Assembly: GCF_000194625.1 (NCBI RefSeq)
Contig: NC_015320.1
Location: forward strand, 620,001 to 684,000
DNA length: 64,000 nucleotides
DNA from: Archaeoglobus veneficus SNP6
GTDB taxonomy: Archaea; Halobacteriota; Archaeoglobi; Archaeoglobales; Archaeoglobaceae
Reading direction: 5' to 3'
Position numbers and translations under genes: made by a program. Below, one piece after another: positions 27,320-36,550 of this stretch. The notes beneath the pieces are model-generated. The model did no database searches. It saw only the letters and a program-made list of their open reading frames with translations, and was not told the DNA's origin. The first letter of the stretch is position 1; the number at the start of each line of letters is the position of its first letter.

Positions 27320-27859
27320 CTACAAGCCCTTCAAAGTCTCGAGCCTGTACAGAATTTCGCACGAGTGCTCCAAGTAGCTCGCAAGTCTAAAGGCCATTTT
27401 CAGGTTCTCTGAAGCGACATAGATTCCGTGTCCTCTGACGATCGCTACCTTTCTTTTAGCCACTTCTTCTGCTATCTTCGCTGCAAGATCCTCGCTGCCA
27501 AACCTCCCCTCAACGACTCTCGCCTCACCAATGAAAACTCTGCCTTCGAGGTCAACCGGCATAATTTTGTCAGTCTTAAAGGAAAGAACAACATTGAAGA
27601 TGCCGTGGCAGTGGAGAACGGCCTTGTAATCGGTTTTTCTGTAAATCGCCTCGTGAACAACCAAATCGCTCGAAGCTTCGGCACTTCTCTCTCCAAGCTT
27701 CAGCGTTACAAAGGAGTCCTCATCGAGTTCGTCGAGCATTACGCCTGTTTTTGTTATGGTGATCGTGTCACCATTCCTGAAACTGAGATTTCCACTCGCC
27801 CCATCTATCAGCCTGTAGGCTGCGAGTTTTCTCCCAACTTCTATCGCCTCGTGAAGCAT
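27320..27859 (-). CDS. Class II aldolase/adducin family protein
   Basis: This 179-residue enzyme of the fuculose-1-phosphate aldolase/RhaD/ribulose-5-phosphate epimerase superfamily binds zinc and cleaves or forms C-C bonds in sugar phosphates. The N-terminal 'GASGNLSFRNGDTITITKTG' segment (about residues 20-39) binds phosphate. The catalytic glutamate is in 'VHEAIYRK' (about residue 69). Zinc histidines appear in 'HCHG' (about 83-85) and 'RGHGIYV' (about 143). Exact substrate is unknown; fuculose-1-phosphate or a related ketose phosphate is typical. It follows the ATP-grasp gene by 21 bases and may be cotranscribed with it. Confidence 0.9.
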   Translation of the reverse strand: MLHEAIEVGRKLAAYRLIDGASGNLSFRNGDTITITKTGVMLDELDEDSFVTLKLGERSAEASSDLVVHEAIYRKTDYKAVLHCHGIFNVVLSFKTDKIMPVDLEGRVFIGEARVVEGRFGSEDLAAKIAEEVAKRKVAIVRGHGIYVASENLKMAFRLASYLEHSCEILYRLETLKGL

Positions 27860-27880
27860 AGCATTATATTAACCAACAGT

Positions 27881-28912
27881 TTATAACTGCATTGCGTAAA
27901 CGAGATTCTTCCTCTCGAGGACTTTTTCAACAACATTCTCAAAACTTCCACCAGAAGCGAGAATCGAGAGCAGAGGCTCGCCCTTTTCTACCTTAACTCC
28001 TCTGGGCGGAATATCTGCAAAGAAGGGGCACGTCGCGGGGATCTTTAGCCTCATTTCTCTGTCCGCGTACATGATTGTCCTCGCTGCAAACCTCCTCGGC
28101 TTCGGCACTTCAACTGCCCTACCTTCGACGCTCGCAACGTGCATGGAGAATAGATTCACATCAAGGCTCCACTCGATACTGTCGAGACTTCCCTGGAATC
28201 TCGGATTCACCTCGAGAACGTACGGTTTATCTGCAATTATAAAATCGACACCAACGGAGCCAGAAAGGTCGAATAGTTCTACAGTCTCCACAGCGATTCT
28301 ACAAATTTCGTTTCTAAGTTCAGCTTCGCACGGATAGGGAGTTATGTTTCCAGAATACTTGAAATCCGATGCGTTCATTTCGTTCCATCCCGAGAGGAGG
28401 TGATTGACTGCAACAACGGTTGTTCTTCTTCCACATAACAGAGATACTGAGCACGAAGTTCCCTGAATGTACTGCTGGCAGACGCAATCATTCGAGGTTA
28501 CGGGAGTGTCCGAGAGGAAAACATCAACACCTCCCCCACCCCTCCTCGGCTTTACTAGGAACGGGCCCTCCCCACATGATTCTGCAAATTCAGGATGCGG
28601 AATTCCAGCCCTTTCGAGAATTCTGTAGAACTTTCGTTTATCGAGCGTCCTCTCGTCTACCCTACCAATGGTGTTCTCAACTTTGAGATCTTCAAAACCT
28701 GTGGATAAAACTACTGGAGCGTTGTAGCGTTCAGATACCTCTTTTACTGCTTCTTCTGCTTCCTGTTTATCTTCGACTCTGACGATTCTGTCTGCGTAGA
28801 GGTAGAGGTCTGCATCGCAGTACTTTGTCACAGCAAAAACAGTCCACCCTGCTTTCCTTGCAGATTCTGCAACGTTTCTGACGTTTATTCCGGCAACCAC
28901 CACTCTGTTCAT
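27881..28912 (-). CDS. ATP-grasp family ligase
   Basis: This 343-residue protein has the ATP-grasp fold: an N-terminal Rossmann-like preATP domain (VVVAGINVRNVAESA), the central lysine strand 'PFLVKPRRGGGGVDV' (about residues 126-140) and the Mg2+ site 'PYVLEVNPRFQGS' (about 229-241). Enzymes of this class join a carboxylate to an amine or thiol through an acyl phosphate. It resembles the COG2232 type, whose substrate is unknown; a role in cofactor or methanofuran-type synthesis is possible but unproven. Start ATG 28912 is preferred over GTG 28921, because GAGGTG lies about 6 bases upstream of the ATG. It is followed by the aldolase-family gene. Confidence 0.82.
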   Translation of the reverse strand: MNRVVVAGINVRNVAESARKAGWTVFAVTKYCDADLYLYADRIVRVEDKQEAEEAVKEVSERYNAPVVLSTGFEDLKVENTIGRVDERTLDKRKFYRILERAGIPHPEFAESCGEGPFLVKPRRGGGGVDVFLSDTPVTSNDCVCQQYIQGTSCSVSLLCGRRTTVVAVNHLLSGWNEMNASDFKYSGNITPYPCEAELRNEICRIAVETVELFDLSGSVGVDFIIADKPYVLEVNPRFQGSLDSIEWSLDVNLFSMHVASVEGRAVEVPKPRRFAARTIMYADREMRLKIPATCPFFADIPPRGVKVEKGEPLLSILASGGSFENVVEKVLERKNLVYAMQL

Positions 28913-28957
28913 CGTTGGCACCTCTTCTCTGTAAGCGGGCAGACTGCATCTCTATTC

Positions 28958-29119
28958 TTAATCCCCACTCAATGTTTCAAAAATCACTGGAAATCTATTT
29001 GATCCAGCTCTGAATACTTTCAGAGGTATGACATGATCGAAGTACGTCAGATTGAACGCATAGCCCTCTACCATTTTGGTTTCAATCAAATCTTCAAAAA
29101 CAATAGACTCCAGTATCAT
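28958..29119 (-). CDS. Short unannotated protein coupled to cofE
   Basis: A 53-codon gene starts at ATG 29119, overlapping the cofE stop in an ATGA arrangement, and ends with TAA at 28958-28960. The product is a compact acidic/hydrophobic protein (MILESIVFEDLIETKMVEGY at the start, RAGSNRFPVIFETLSGD at the end) without membrane helix or metal motif. I recognise no family. Overlap with an essential coenzyme F420 gene argues for translation. A relation to F420 metabolism is only a guess from position. Confidence 0.5.
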   Translation of the reverse strand: MILESIVFEDLIETKMVEGYAFNLTYFDHVIPLKVFRAGSNRFPVIFETLSGD

Positions 29120-29892
29120 TTCTCTGATCTGGCGAGCTTTATTAGCCTCCTTATCACGTCCTCTGCCTCACTTCTGTAAACAGCCTTCATTCCCTCATCT
29201 ATGTCGTCGTCTTCACCAAGCCAGAACTTCAAACCCCTAAAAACGACCGCGGGTATACCGGAGTCGCCCTCGCCCATTATGAGGTTAGCGAAGGCAGCAA
29301 TCTCGTCAGCAATGCATTCTTCGGTCCTCTGAAGGTCGTTGCCATAGAGGTCTTTTTTCCCTTTCCAGTCTCTCAGAGGGACAACTCCGGAAACACCGAT
29401 AGCAAAGCCTGTAACACCCTTTCTGAAGCATCTTCCGTTTGTGTCTGTTATGATGATTCCCACATCCTTTCCGGTCTTCACGAGTTCTTCCCTTATTCGT
29501 TCCGCACTTCTGTCCGGGTTTTCGGGTGGGAGGAGTATAAAGCCAGGCTCGACATTGCTCCTGTCAATTCCCGCGTTAACACAAACATTGCCAAACTTCG
29601 CTTTTACGAGCAGAAATGGGTAGTCAATCAGGACTTCCTCACTCTCCTCAAGTACAGCCTGAACAAGCCTTGGATCTTCGCAAAGCCTTTCAGCAATTTT
29701 TATCGCTTTCTCACATGGAGTGTACTCTTCGAGCCTTCTGAGCCTTCCTTCTGCCTTTGAAACAATCGTGGAACATATGGCAACGACGTCTCCGCTTTCG
29801 ACGTAGGGAGCTATCAGCGCTGCCAGCGACGCTATGCCTGAATTTGCCCGAATGATGGGAAGTTTGATCCCTGTAACCCTTACTTCATGCAT
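29116..29892 (-). CDS. cofE: Coenzyme F420-0:L-glutamate ligase CofE
   Basis: CofE adds the gamma-linked glutamates to F420-0 using GTP and Mn2+, completing the deazaflavin coenzyme used for hydride transfer in Archaeoglobales. The 258-residue protein matches the family length. Recognisable parts are 'VAICSTIVSKAEGR' (about residues 38-51), the nucleotide/metal region 'GIIITDTNGRCFRKGVTGFAIGVSG' (about 144-168), and 'KDLYGNDLQRTEECIADEIAA' (about 179-199). It overlaps the end of alaS by 8 bases, and a 53-codon gene overlaps its own stop, so three genes share a transcript. Confidence 0.95.
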   Translation of the reverse strand: MHEVRVTGIKLPIIRANSGIASLAALIAPYVESGDVVAICSTIVSKAEGRLRRLEEYTPCEKAIKIAERLCEDPRLVQAVLEESEEVLIDYPFLLVKAKFGNVCVNAGIDRSNVEPGFILLPPENPDRSAERIREELVKTGKDVGIIITDTNGRCFRKGVTGFAIGVSGVVPLRDWKGKKDLYGNDLQRTEECIADEIAAFANLIMGEGDSGIPAVVFRGLKFWLGEDDDIDEGMKAVYRSEAEDVIRRLIKLARSEK

Positions 29893-32596
29893 ATCTCTGC
29901 CTCAGGAAGGTGAATATTATATCCATGAGTTCGTCCCTCGTTAAGGCTCTCTGTCCCGCGCCCTGGGCGAGATTTGGTTTTCCTCCTCCGCTTCCCTTTA
30001 TGTGCCTACCTATTTCTTTTATGAGTTCCCTTGCATCTATGCCATCCACTCCGCTGAAGGTTACGAGCCTGACTCCCTCACGCTGAGACATTAAAGAGCC
30101 CACACAGCCGAGGTTTGCAAGCTCGCTACCAATCTTGACGAGCTCGTTCATCGGAGCATCAATTACCTCGGCTACTACTTTTATCGAATCGAACTCTTCA
30201 GCTTTCTCTGCAAGACTTTCGGCCTTCAGCCTGGCAATCTCGGCAAGCAACCTCTCTATCTCCTTCTTTTGCTCTTTCCACTCGTCGAAGAACCTCTGAA
30301 CTGTCTTTGGAAGTATAGTGGGTTCGACGCGCAGAATCCTGCTTGCCTCCTTGAGCAGGGCTTCATTCTTCGCAATCTGCTCCAAAGCAGCCTCTCCGGC
30401 AGCGAACTCGAATCTTATGACTCCATCCTGAATCGATTCCACTTTAAGGATTTTTATAACGCCTATCTCGCCTGTAGAGCTGCAGTGGGTTCCTCCGCAA
30501 GCCTGAACGTCATCCCCAACCCTCACGACCCTGATCTCTCTGCCGGGCGGCACACCACCCTGATAGAGTCTGAAGCCGTAGCGTCTCTCTGCCTCAATTC
30601 TGTCCATCCACTCCCACGTTACCGGCTTGTTCGCCATAACTTCCCTGTTTGCTATTCTCTCTATCTCGTAAATCTCCTCTTCACTCGGCCTCTTGTAGTG
30701 GGTGACGTCGAGCCTTGCCTTTTCCCATTCCTTCCTCGCACCGCTCTGCCACGCGTGCTTGCCGAGAACCTGCTGGATTGCGTAAAGCAGGAGATGCGTG
30801 GCGGAGTGGTGCCTCGTGTGTCTGAGCCTGCGTCCCCGGTCTATTATACCTTTAACCTTAGTGCCAGCGCTCAGGCTGCCCTTTATCTTGTGAACGACAA
30901 CGCCGTTCTCCTCGAAGACATCAACCACGGGGATTTTTGTGGAGTTTACAATGAAGTATCCAGTATCGTTGTCCTGGCCTCCGCTTTCGGGATAAAAGGC
31001 CGTTCTGTCGAGAATTACGTATTCTCCTTCAACGCCTATTACTTCCGCCTCAAATTCCAAAACGGAGGAGTCGTAGTAGAGCTTTTCAGTTGGTGGGTAC
31101 GTGCCCTTCAACTTCTTCTCTTCTTCCTTCTTCTCCGCCTTGACGTGCCTCGACGCAAGCTCTGCGTAGAAGTCCTCGGGCATCTCGACTTCGACACCTT
31201 TCTCCTCAGCAATTTTGGCAACGAGTTCTGCCGGAATCCCGTGGGAGTCGTAGAACTCAATGAGGTCGTCCTTTTCTATGCGCTTCTTCTTTGCTACGAC
31301 CCTCTCGACCATTCTCAGGCCCTTCTCTATTGTAGCTCTGTATCGCTTCTCCTCCAGCTCGAGAATCTCCTGAATCGTCTCCATTGGTATCTCGAAGGTG
31401 AACGGCTTGAGGAGCCTTCTGTGAAGCTCGACGAGGTCAAACAGCGTGGCGGAGAGGTTCAGCTCTTCAGCAAGCCTGAGACTTCTCCTTATCATGAGCC
31501 TCGCCAGATAACCTCCGCCGGCGTTCGACGGAATGAGTCCGTCGCCGAGCATGAAGAGAATCGTCCTCGTGTGGTCAGCCAAGGCATAAACCTTTTCGAG
31601 GGGGGACACGATGCTTACGAGCTCGTCCACAGATATGCCAAGCCTGTTGGCTGCGTTGAGTCTGAACTCCTCCAGAGCCTTACCTCTCAGGGAACTCATA
31701 ACTCCAGCGAGCTTCGAACTTTCAGCAATTATTCTCCTGACTTCCTCATCTTTGCGGGAGAAGCTGATGTTGCTGTTCTCCTCGATGAAATCGAGGACTT
31801 CAGGGAATATCGCATCGTAAACCGTTGGCGTACCCTGGCTCGCCCATACAAAGCGCTCCAAGCCGTAGCCAGTATCGACGATGTAGTTGTCCATCTTTCT
31901 GTACCTTTCGCCTTTGATCTCAATGTCACCATCTGGCGAGACTTCAAGGTTCATGAAGACGAGAGTTGCGAGCTCAAGGCCTCCAACTATCGCTTCAAGG
32001 CAAGGCCCGGCGTTGCCTCCGCCTGCCCAGGGCTCCTCCTTGTAGATTACGTTCTCCTTGGGAACTCCAAGCTCCTCGAGCAGCTCGGTGCAGAGCTTAA
32101 CAGTCTCGTTCTTCCAGTAAATCTCCTTTTCGGGGTAGTTGAACGCATGGTGGGCCATCATTTCGAAGAGTGTGAGGTGTCTGCCAGTCCTGCCCACGCT
32201 GTCGAGGTCATCCATTCTTATGCAGGGCTGGGAAATCGTGAGGGGGTTTGCTGGCGGAGGAGCAACTCCAGAAGTTACGAACGGCTGGAAGTCTGCAATC
32301 GACGCAATTGTGAGATAGATATCATCTCTCCACCTCGCAACGACGGGATATCGGTCGATTCTTGCATGACCTCTCTTTTCGAAGAAGCTCAGATAGTACT
32401 CCCGCATCTCGTCGAGGTTAAATGGCTTTTTAAAAACGGGGTTTTCAATGAAGGTGTAGCTCCCGCATGGCGGGTCATTGCATATCTCGTGATCGCCAGC
32501 AGTCCAGAAGTATTTTCCACACTTTGGACAGCGCTTTCTCACGAATCCGTTTTCCTGGAGGAATGTTATGTCGAGATACTCCTTTTCGAGGCTCAT
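29885..32596 (-). CDS. alaS: Alanyl-tRNA synthetase (archaeal type)
   Basis: This class II synthetase charges tRNA-Ala. At 903 residues it has the archaeal N-terminal zinc-finger extension (CPKC near residue 18, with C34 and C39). The catalytic core has motif 1 near 'FFEKRGHARIDRYPVVARWRD' and a Gly-rich motif 3 region. The editing/Ser-Cys domain carries zinc ligands 'HHSATH' and 'CGGTHCSSTGEIG', and the C-terminal oligomerisation part ends with the Gly-rich 'GSGGGKPNLAQGAG' motif. A TATA-like TTATATG (about 32617-32624) lies some 23 bases before the ATG, suggesting a leaderless message. cofE overlaps the 3' end. Confidence 0.97.
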   Translation of the reverse strand: MSLEKEYLDITFLQENGFVRKRCPKCGKYFWTAGDHEICNDPPCGSYTFIENPVFKKPFNLDEMREYYLSFFEKRGHARIDRYPVVARWRDDIYLTIASIADFQPFVTSGVAPPPANPLTISQPCIRMDDLDSVGRTGRHLTLFEMMAHHAFNYPEKEIYWKNETVKLCTELLEELGVPKENVIYKEEPWAGGGNAGPCLEAIVGGLELATLVFMNLEVSPDGDIEIKGERYRKMDNYIVDTGYGLERFVWASQGTPTVYDAIFPEVLDFIEENSNISFSRKDEEVRRIIAESSKLAGVMSSLRGKALEEFRLNAANRLGISVDELVSIVSPLEKVYALADHTRTILFMLGDGLIPSNAGGGYLARLMIRRSLRLAEELNLSATLFDLVELHRRLLKPFTFEIPMETIQEILELEEKRYRATIEKGLRMVERVVAKKKRIEKDDLIEFYDSHGIPAELVAKIAEEKGVEVEMPEDFYAELASRHVKAEKKEEEKKLKGTYPPTEKLYYDSSVLEFEAEVIGVEGEYVILDRTAFYPESGGQDNDTGYFIVNSTKIPVVDVFEENGVVVHKIKGSLSAGTKVKGIIDRGRRLRHTRHHSATHLLLYAIQQVLGKHAWQSGARKEWEKARLDVTHYKRPSEEEIYEIERIANREVMANKPVTWEWMDRIEAERRYGFRLYQGGVPPGREIRVVRVGDDVQACGGTHCSSTGEIGVIKILKVESIQDGVIRFEFAAGEAALEQIAKNEALLKEASRILRVEPTILPKTVQRFFDEWKEQKKEIERLLAEIARLKAESLAEKAEEFDSIKVVAEVIDAPMNELVKIGSELANLGCVGSLMSQREGVRLVTFSGVDGIDARELIKEIGRHIKGSGGGKPNLAQGAGQRALTRDELMDIIFTFLRQRYA

Positions 32597-32872
32597 CGTT
32601 TCTCAGGCTGTGAGGATTCATATAATTTTTTTGATGTGGCCGATGTGGCTATTTCGTGGATGCTGGAGGACGACCTCGGCGATAGCCTGTACAATCTGAT
32701 TCCGGAGGTTTCGGAAAACTGTAATCAAAAGAGATGAATGATAAAATCGATTCAGAGGTACGTTTCTTCAAATATATCGTCGCTAAAGCCCTCACGCACA
32801 CATTACGCCCAGTACGTCCGGTAAATTCCTAAATCGGAAAAGATTAAAAGACCTGAATTCAACCAGTGGGGC
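32597..32872. other. Intergenic region between alaS and argJ
   Basis: This 276-base gap separates divergent alaS and argJ. It holds the alaS TATA near 32617-32624. On the plus side a weak TATA (AAAGATTAAAAG near 32839-32850) sits about 25 bases before the argJ ATG. A 33-codon frame from GTG 32636 to TGA 32737 has reasonable codon composition, but its frame is simply the tail of a long antisense frame through alaS, and it has no ribosome site. I do not call it. Confidence 0.4.
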
Positions 32873-34039
32873 ATGGAAATTAAAAGAATCGATGCAGGAA
32901 TTACTGACGTTGATGGTGTTTACTGCTGTGGAATCAAGGAGGGTAAATATGGCCTTGGCATTGTGAAGTGTAAGGGAAAAGTTGCAGGGGTTTTCACTCT
33001 CAATAAGCTGAAAGCCGCTCCAGTCATTGTGACAATGGAGCATATAAAGGGCGGAGAAATAGAGGGTATCATCGTAAACAGCGGAAATGCCAATGCCTTC
33101 ACCGGCGAGCAGGGAATAAAAAATGCAAAAAGGATGGCCGAAATGCTCGCCGAGAGGCTGGGAGTAGATGCGAGCAAGATAGCCGTAGCCTCCACGGGCG
33201 TCATCGGAGTTCAGCTTGATATGGGCTGGATAGAGACGACCTTCGAATCCATTTTCCCGAGCCTTAACTCGAGTAGAGATGCAGCTCACAGCTTCGCAAA
33301 GGCAATAGTGACGACGGATGCCTTTACAAAGGAGTACGCAGTTAAAGCAGGTGATGTGATTATTGCAGGAGTTGCGAAGGGGGCAGGGATGATAGCCCCA
33401 AACATGGCCACCATGCTCGCGTTCATTTTTACTGATGCGGACTTCGAGAGTCATGAATTGCAGGAAATGCTGAAAAATGCAGTTGATGTATCCTTCAATG
33501 TAACGGTGGTTGACGGAGACACGTCAACGAACGACATGGTTCTGCTTGTTGCAACTGGCAAGAAGAAGGTGGACAGAGATGTTTTCCAGCAGGGACTCAA
33601 CGAGGTTTGCATCAACCTCGCGAAGATGATTGCAATGGATGGCGAGGGTGCGTCAAAGCTGATTGAGGTTTATGTCAGGGGAGCTAAAAGCAAAGAAGAT
33701 GCGTTCAAAGCTGCGAGAAGTGTCGTCTCATCTACACTCGTTAAGACTGCCGTTTTTGGCAACGACCCCAACTGGGGCAGAATCATTGCCGCTCTCGGCT
33801 ACTCCGGAGCGGACGTCGACGACTGCATAACGCTCGTTCTCGAGGGAGAAGCGGGCTCTGTCAAGCTTCTTGACAGAGGAGAAATCATGAACACGAGGCA
33901 GAAAGCCAAGGAAATAATGAGAAACAGCAAGGAAATCAAGTTTGTAATTGACCTTCACAAGGGTAGCGAGGAGGGTTACGCAATCGGCTGCGACCTGACA
34001 CACGACTATGTAAACCTGAACGCAAAGTACACGACCTGA
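32873..34039 (+). CDS. argJ: Bifunctional glutamate N-acetyltransferase/ornithine acetyltransferase ArgJ
   Basis: ArgJ transfers the acetyl group from N-acetylornithine to glutamate and so recycles it in arginine synthesis; many versions also acetylate glutamate from acetyl-CoA. The 388-residue precursor self-cleaves at an Ala-Thr bond, here in 'GAGMIAPNMATML' (about residues 172-184), leaving Thr as the nucleophile. The 'TLVKTAVFGNDPNWGRI' and 'AMDGEGASKL' signatures are also present. It is the only arginine gene in the window. Its stop nearly meets that of the convergent gene at 34042. Confidence 0.96.
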   Translation: MEIKRIDAGITDVDGVYCCGIKEGKYGLGIVKCKGKVAGVFTLNKLKAAPVIVTMEHIKGGEIEGIIVNSGNANAFTGEQGIKNAKRMAEMLAERLGVDASKIAVASTGVIGVQLDMGWIETTFESIFPSLNSSRDAAHSFAKAIVTTDAFTKEYAVKAGDVIIAGVAKGAGMIAPNMATMLAFIFTDADFESHELQEMLKNAVDVSFNVTVVDGDTSTNDMVLLVATGKKKVDRDVFQQGLNEVCINLAKMIAMDGEGASKLIEVYVRGAKSKEDAFKAARSVVSSTLVKTAVFGNDPNWGRIIAALGYSGADVDDCITLVLEGEAGSVKLLDRGEIMNTRQKAKEIMRNSKEIKFVIDLHKGSEEGYAIGCDLTHDYVNLNAKYTT

Positions 34040-34041
34040 GC

Positions 34042-34485
34042 TCACTGTAGATCGAACACGTCTCCGGTTAGACTGTCCATTATTCTCTTTTTCCCGTCCT
34101 CTTCAAATATCCAGAAAACCTTGTAGGCCTTTTCCTCCCTCAAAATATCTGTTCTTGGAGTCCACCAGGATATAACCCTCATATTGCCCCACAGAAAGGC
34201 ACTCTCCATCGCCTTCTTCCTTGCATCTTCTCTGCCAACAAGCTCGTCCATCACAACATCGTTCGGCACATCCCACTCGTGAAGCTCTATAAAATCGTCG
34301 CCTCTCTCAACCCCAAAGCGGTAGCAGTCAACGTAGGCGTAGTAGTCGAGCTCTTTGTCCCTGCCAGCTATCCTTTTGAAGTACAGCCTGATGTGGAAAA
34401 TCCTGTAGGGGTAGAGGACGAAAGTTCTGGCATCATCCGGTTTAAAAATCGGATTCATCACCTTAACTCTGGTCATGTCCACCAT
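34042..34485 (-). CDS. Conserved-looking protein of unknown function
   Basis: I do not recognise this 147-residue protein. It is soluble, rich in aromatic and charged residues (VLYPYRIFHIRLYFKR near the start, 'WWTPRTDILREEKAYKVFWIFEED' in the last third), and has an alternating hydrophobic pattern suggestive of a beta sheet. There is no signal peptide, metal motif or nucleotide-binding loop. An ATG at residue 4 is an alternative start. It converges with argJ and is divergent from the symporter unit, so context gives no pathway. Confidence 0.65.
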   Translation of the reverse strand: MVDMTRVKVMNPIFKPDDARTFVLYPYRIFHIRLYFKRIAGRDKELDYYAYVDCYRFGVERGDDFIELHEWDVPNDVVMDELVGREDARKKAMESAFLWGNMRVISWWTPRTDILREEKAYKVFWIFEEDGKKRIMDSLTGDVFDLQ

Positions 34486-34678
34486 TCCGGTTACCTACGA
34501 TAACGAATTGATAAGACTTGCCCCGTGCCTATCTAATTAGATTATAATTTTTTCATACTTAATATGTACTACCAAACATTTATTTTACTTATTCGTCAAT
34601 CTTGATAAAAATAGTTCAGATAGAAACCCCTTTATATGGAGTCTTGCAACGAATTCAGAGCCTTGGGGAGGTGTGTGA

Positions 34679-34834
34679 ATGGGTCTCAGCAGCGCAGCAT
34701 GGATGACCTTGCTTATTCCGACGATTTTGGGCATCGCTGTGATGATTGTGTACGGCTTCTGGGATAAAATAACGGGCAAGGAGTATCTCGTTACGGACGA
34801 AATTCTTGGCTACGACGAAGGTCTGGAGGAGTGA
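34679..34834 (+). CDS. Small symporter accessory membrane protein
   Basis: This 51-residue protein has one hydrophobic helix (about residues 8-28, LLIPTILGIAVMIVYGFW) followed by a charged tail ending EGLEE. It starts at ATG 34679 behind a GGGGAGGTG ribosome site, and its stop overlaps the ribosome site and near start of the sodium:solute symporter. Small proteins of this build directly upstream of SSS-family transporters are a known accessory group. A stabilising or regulatory role for the symporter is likely. A TATA-like CCTTTATATGG at about 34628-34639 is the promoter candidate. Confidence 0.85.
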   Translation: MGLSSAAWMTLLIPTILGIAVMIVYGFWDKITGKEYLVTDEILGYDEGLEE

Positions 34835-34836
34835 AT

Positions 34837-36432
34837 ATGAGCGTTCTGATTGGATTTGTGGTATATCTAGCAGTCCTCATGTACATTGGCTGGTGGGCAA
34901 GCAGGTACACGAAAACAGAAGACCAGTATTTCGTAGGTGGCAGAAGGGTTCGGGTCATTGCTGCTGCTTTGAGTGACAAGGCAAGTGACTTCAGCGGCTG
35001 GTTAATGCTCGGTTATCCCGGCCAGGCCTTTAAGTCAGGACTTGGCGCATTCTGGGCAGCGATAGGATGTCTATTCGGAACCCTCGCCGACTACGTTCTG
35101 ATTGGGCCAAGGCTCAGGATCTACACAGGAAAGTTCAGAGCCATAACTGTCCCAGATTACTTGGAAGCGAGACTCAAGGATGACACGAAGCTCATCAGAA
35201 TTCTTGGAGCGATAATCATCCTGATCTTCATGACGGCATACGTCTCCGCCCAGTTTGCTGCCGGAGGCAAGGCTCTGGCACAGGCGTTTGGCATAGACGT
35301 CAATACAGCGATTCTGGTAACGGCCATCATCGTAACGGCCTACGTTCTGACTGGTGGATTCTTTGCTGTTGTTTGGACTGATGTGATTCAGGCTCTGTTC
35401 ATGCTTGCCACATTGATAATAGTTCCGATTCTTGCGCTGGCAAGTGTTGGTGGTCTGGACAGAGCTACGGAGATCATGGCGAGCGTGGATCCGAATCACC
35501 TGCATCCCTTCGGTGGCGCTGCTGGTTTCGCTGCCGTGGTCTTTGCGATAGGCTACGCGTCGTGGATCGTCGGCTACCTCGGCCAGCCACACATAGTGAC
35601 GAGGTATATGAGCGTCGAAGATCCGAGAAAGCTCAGAAGGCCTGGAATATTCATCAGCGGCATATGGACGATCATCGTTCTGTGGGGCGCATTCTTCGCA
35701 GGTTTCCTTGGCTTTGCGCTGGTAGAAGGTGGAATCGTCCAGGTTGAAGACCCAGAACGAATCATTCCGGCAATTGCGCTCGAACTCATGCCATCGTGGC
35801 TGGCAGGCTTCGTTATAGCAGGTATTCTGGCGGCGATAATGTCTACCGCTGATTCACAGCTCCTCGTAGCATCTTCTGCTATCTCGAGGGATCTGTACCA
35901 TAAAGTTCTCGGAAAAGAGCTCGGAAAGAAGCAGATGGTCAACATTGGCAGGCTTGTGGTTATAGCTCTCGCAATAGTGGCTCTCTACTATGCGATGAGC
36001 GGAAACAAGATAGTTTACGCAATGGTCGCCACCGCCTGGGGAGGTCTGGCAGTTGGCTTCGGGCCGATTCTGACGCTCAGCCTGTGGTGGAAGAGGGTTA
36101 CGAAGGAAGCTGGAATTGCAGGAATGGCCTACGGCCTGATTTCGGAGGTCATCTTAGAGTCATCGATATACGGGTGGTCTTTCCACCCCGACGCTCCAGG
36201 AATCTTTGGTTCAATAGGAGCAGCACTGAACGGAGTTCCCGTGTTCTTCGTGAACTTCTTCGTAACCCTGCTCGTCATTGTCGTTGTCAGCTTGGTTACG
36301 AAGCCTCCAGAGGACATCGTTAAACTGCACGGAGAGATATTCAGGAAGGTTCCGGTTAGTGCGATGGAAGCGAGGAGCAGGAGCCAGGTGGAGAACGTTG
36401 CAGAGTTCGCCAGAGCAAAGGGGCTTGCTTAA
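34837..36432 (+). CDS. Sodium:solute symporter (SSS family, PutP-like)
   Basis: This 531-residue transporter has about 13 membrane helices and the SSS fold. An unwound first core helix 'ALSDKASDFSGWLMLGYPGQAF' (about residues 46-67) provides part of the substrate and Na+ sites, and 'TADSQLLVASSAISRDLY' (about 332-349) matches the conserved Na2 site. It is closest in style to proline symporters, but acetate, pantothenate or other solutes cannot be excluded. ATG 34837 is chosen because GGAGGAG (34825-34831) lies at the right distance; GTG 34831 is too close. A T-rich run after the stop is a likely terminator. It is coupled to the small accessory gene. Confidence 0.92.
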   Translation: MSVLIGFVVYLAVLMYIGWWASRYTKTEDQYFVGGRRVRVIAAALSDKASDFSGWLMLGYPGQAFKSGLGAFWAAIGCLFGTLADYVLIGPRLRIYTGKFRAITVPDYLEARLKDDTKLIRILGAIIILIFMTAYVSAQFAAGGKALAQAFGIDVNTAILVTAIIVTAYVLTGGFFAVVWTDVIQALFMLATLIIVPILALASVGGLDRATEIMASVDPNHLHPFGGAAGFAAVVFAIGYASWIVGYLGQPHIVTRYMSVEDPRKLRRPGIFISGIWTIIVLWGAFFAGFLGFALVEGGIVQVEDPERIIPAIALELMPSWLAGFVIAGILAAIMSTADSQLLVASSAISRDLYHKVLGKELGKKQMVNIGRLVVIALAIVALYYAMSGNKIVYAMVATAWGGLAVGFGPILTLSLWWKRVTKEAGIAGMAYGLISEVILESSIYGWSFHPDAPGIFGSIGAALNGVPVFFVNFFVTLLVIVVVSLVTKPPEDIVKLHGEIFRKVPVSAMEARSRSQVENVAEFARAKGLA

Positions 36433-36550
36433 ACTTTTTTTGTTTCTTTTTGTGGGTTGGGAAGATAAAGACACTTTTAGGGTCATTTCTGCCGGTTTCA
36501 AATTCTAAGGATATCCATTCTTCGGCTCCTTGTGAAGTGGCTCTTAACGG

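Noticed and set aside
30269-32737. 822-codon open frame antisense to alaS
   Set aside because: It mirrors the codon structure of alaS, has no ribosome site or recognisable domain, and alaS is certain. Long antisense frames are common opposite high-GC3 genes.
32636-32737. 33-codon frame VADVAISWMLEDD... between alaS and argJ
   Set aside because: Composition is protein-like, but it is the tail of the antisense frame through alaS and lacks a ribosome site; not enough to call.
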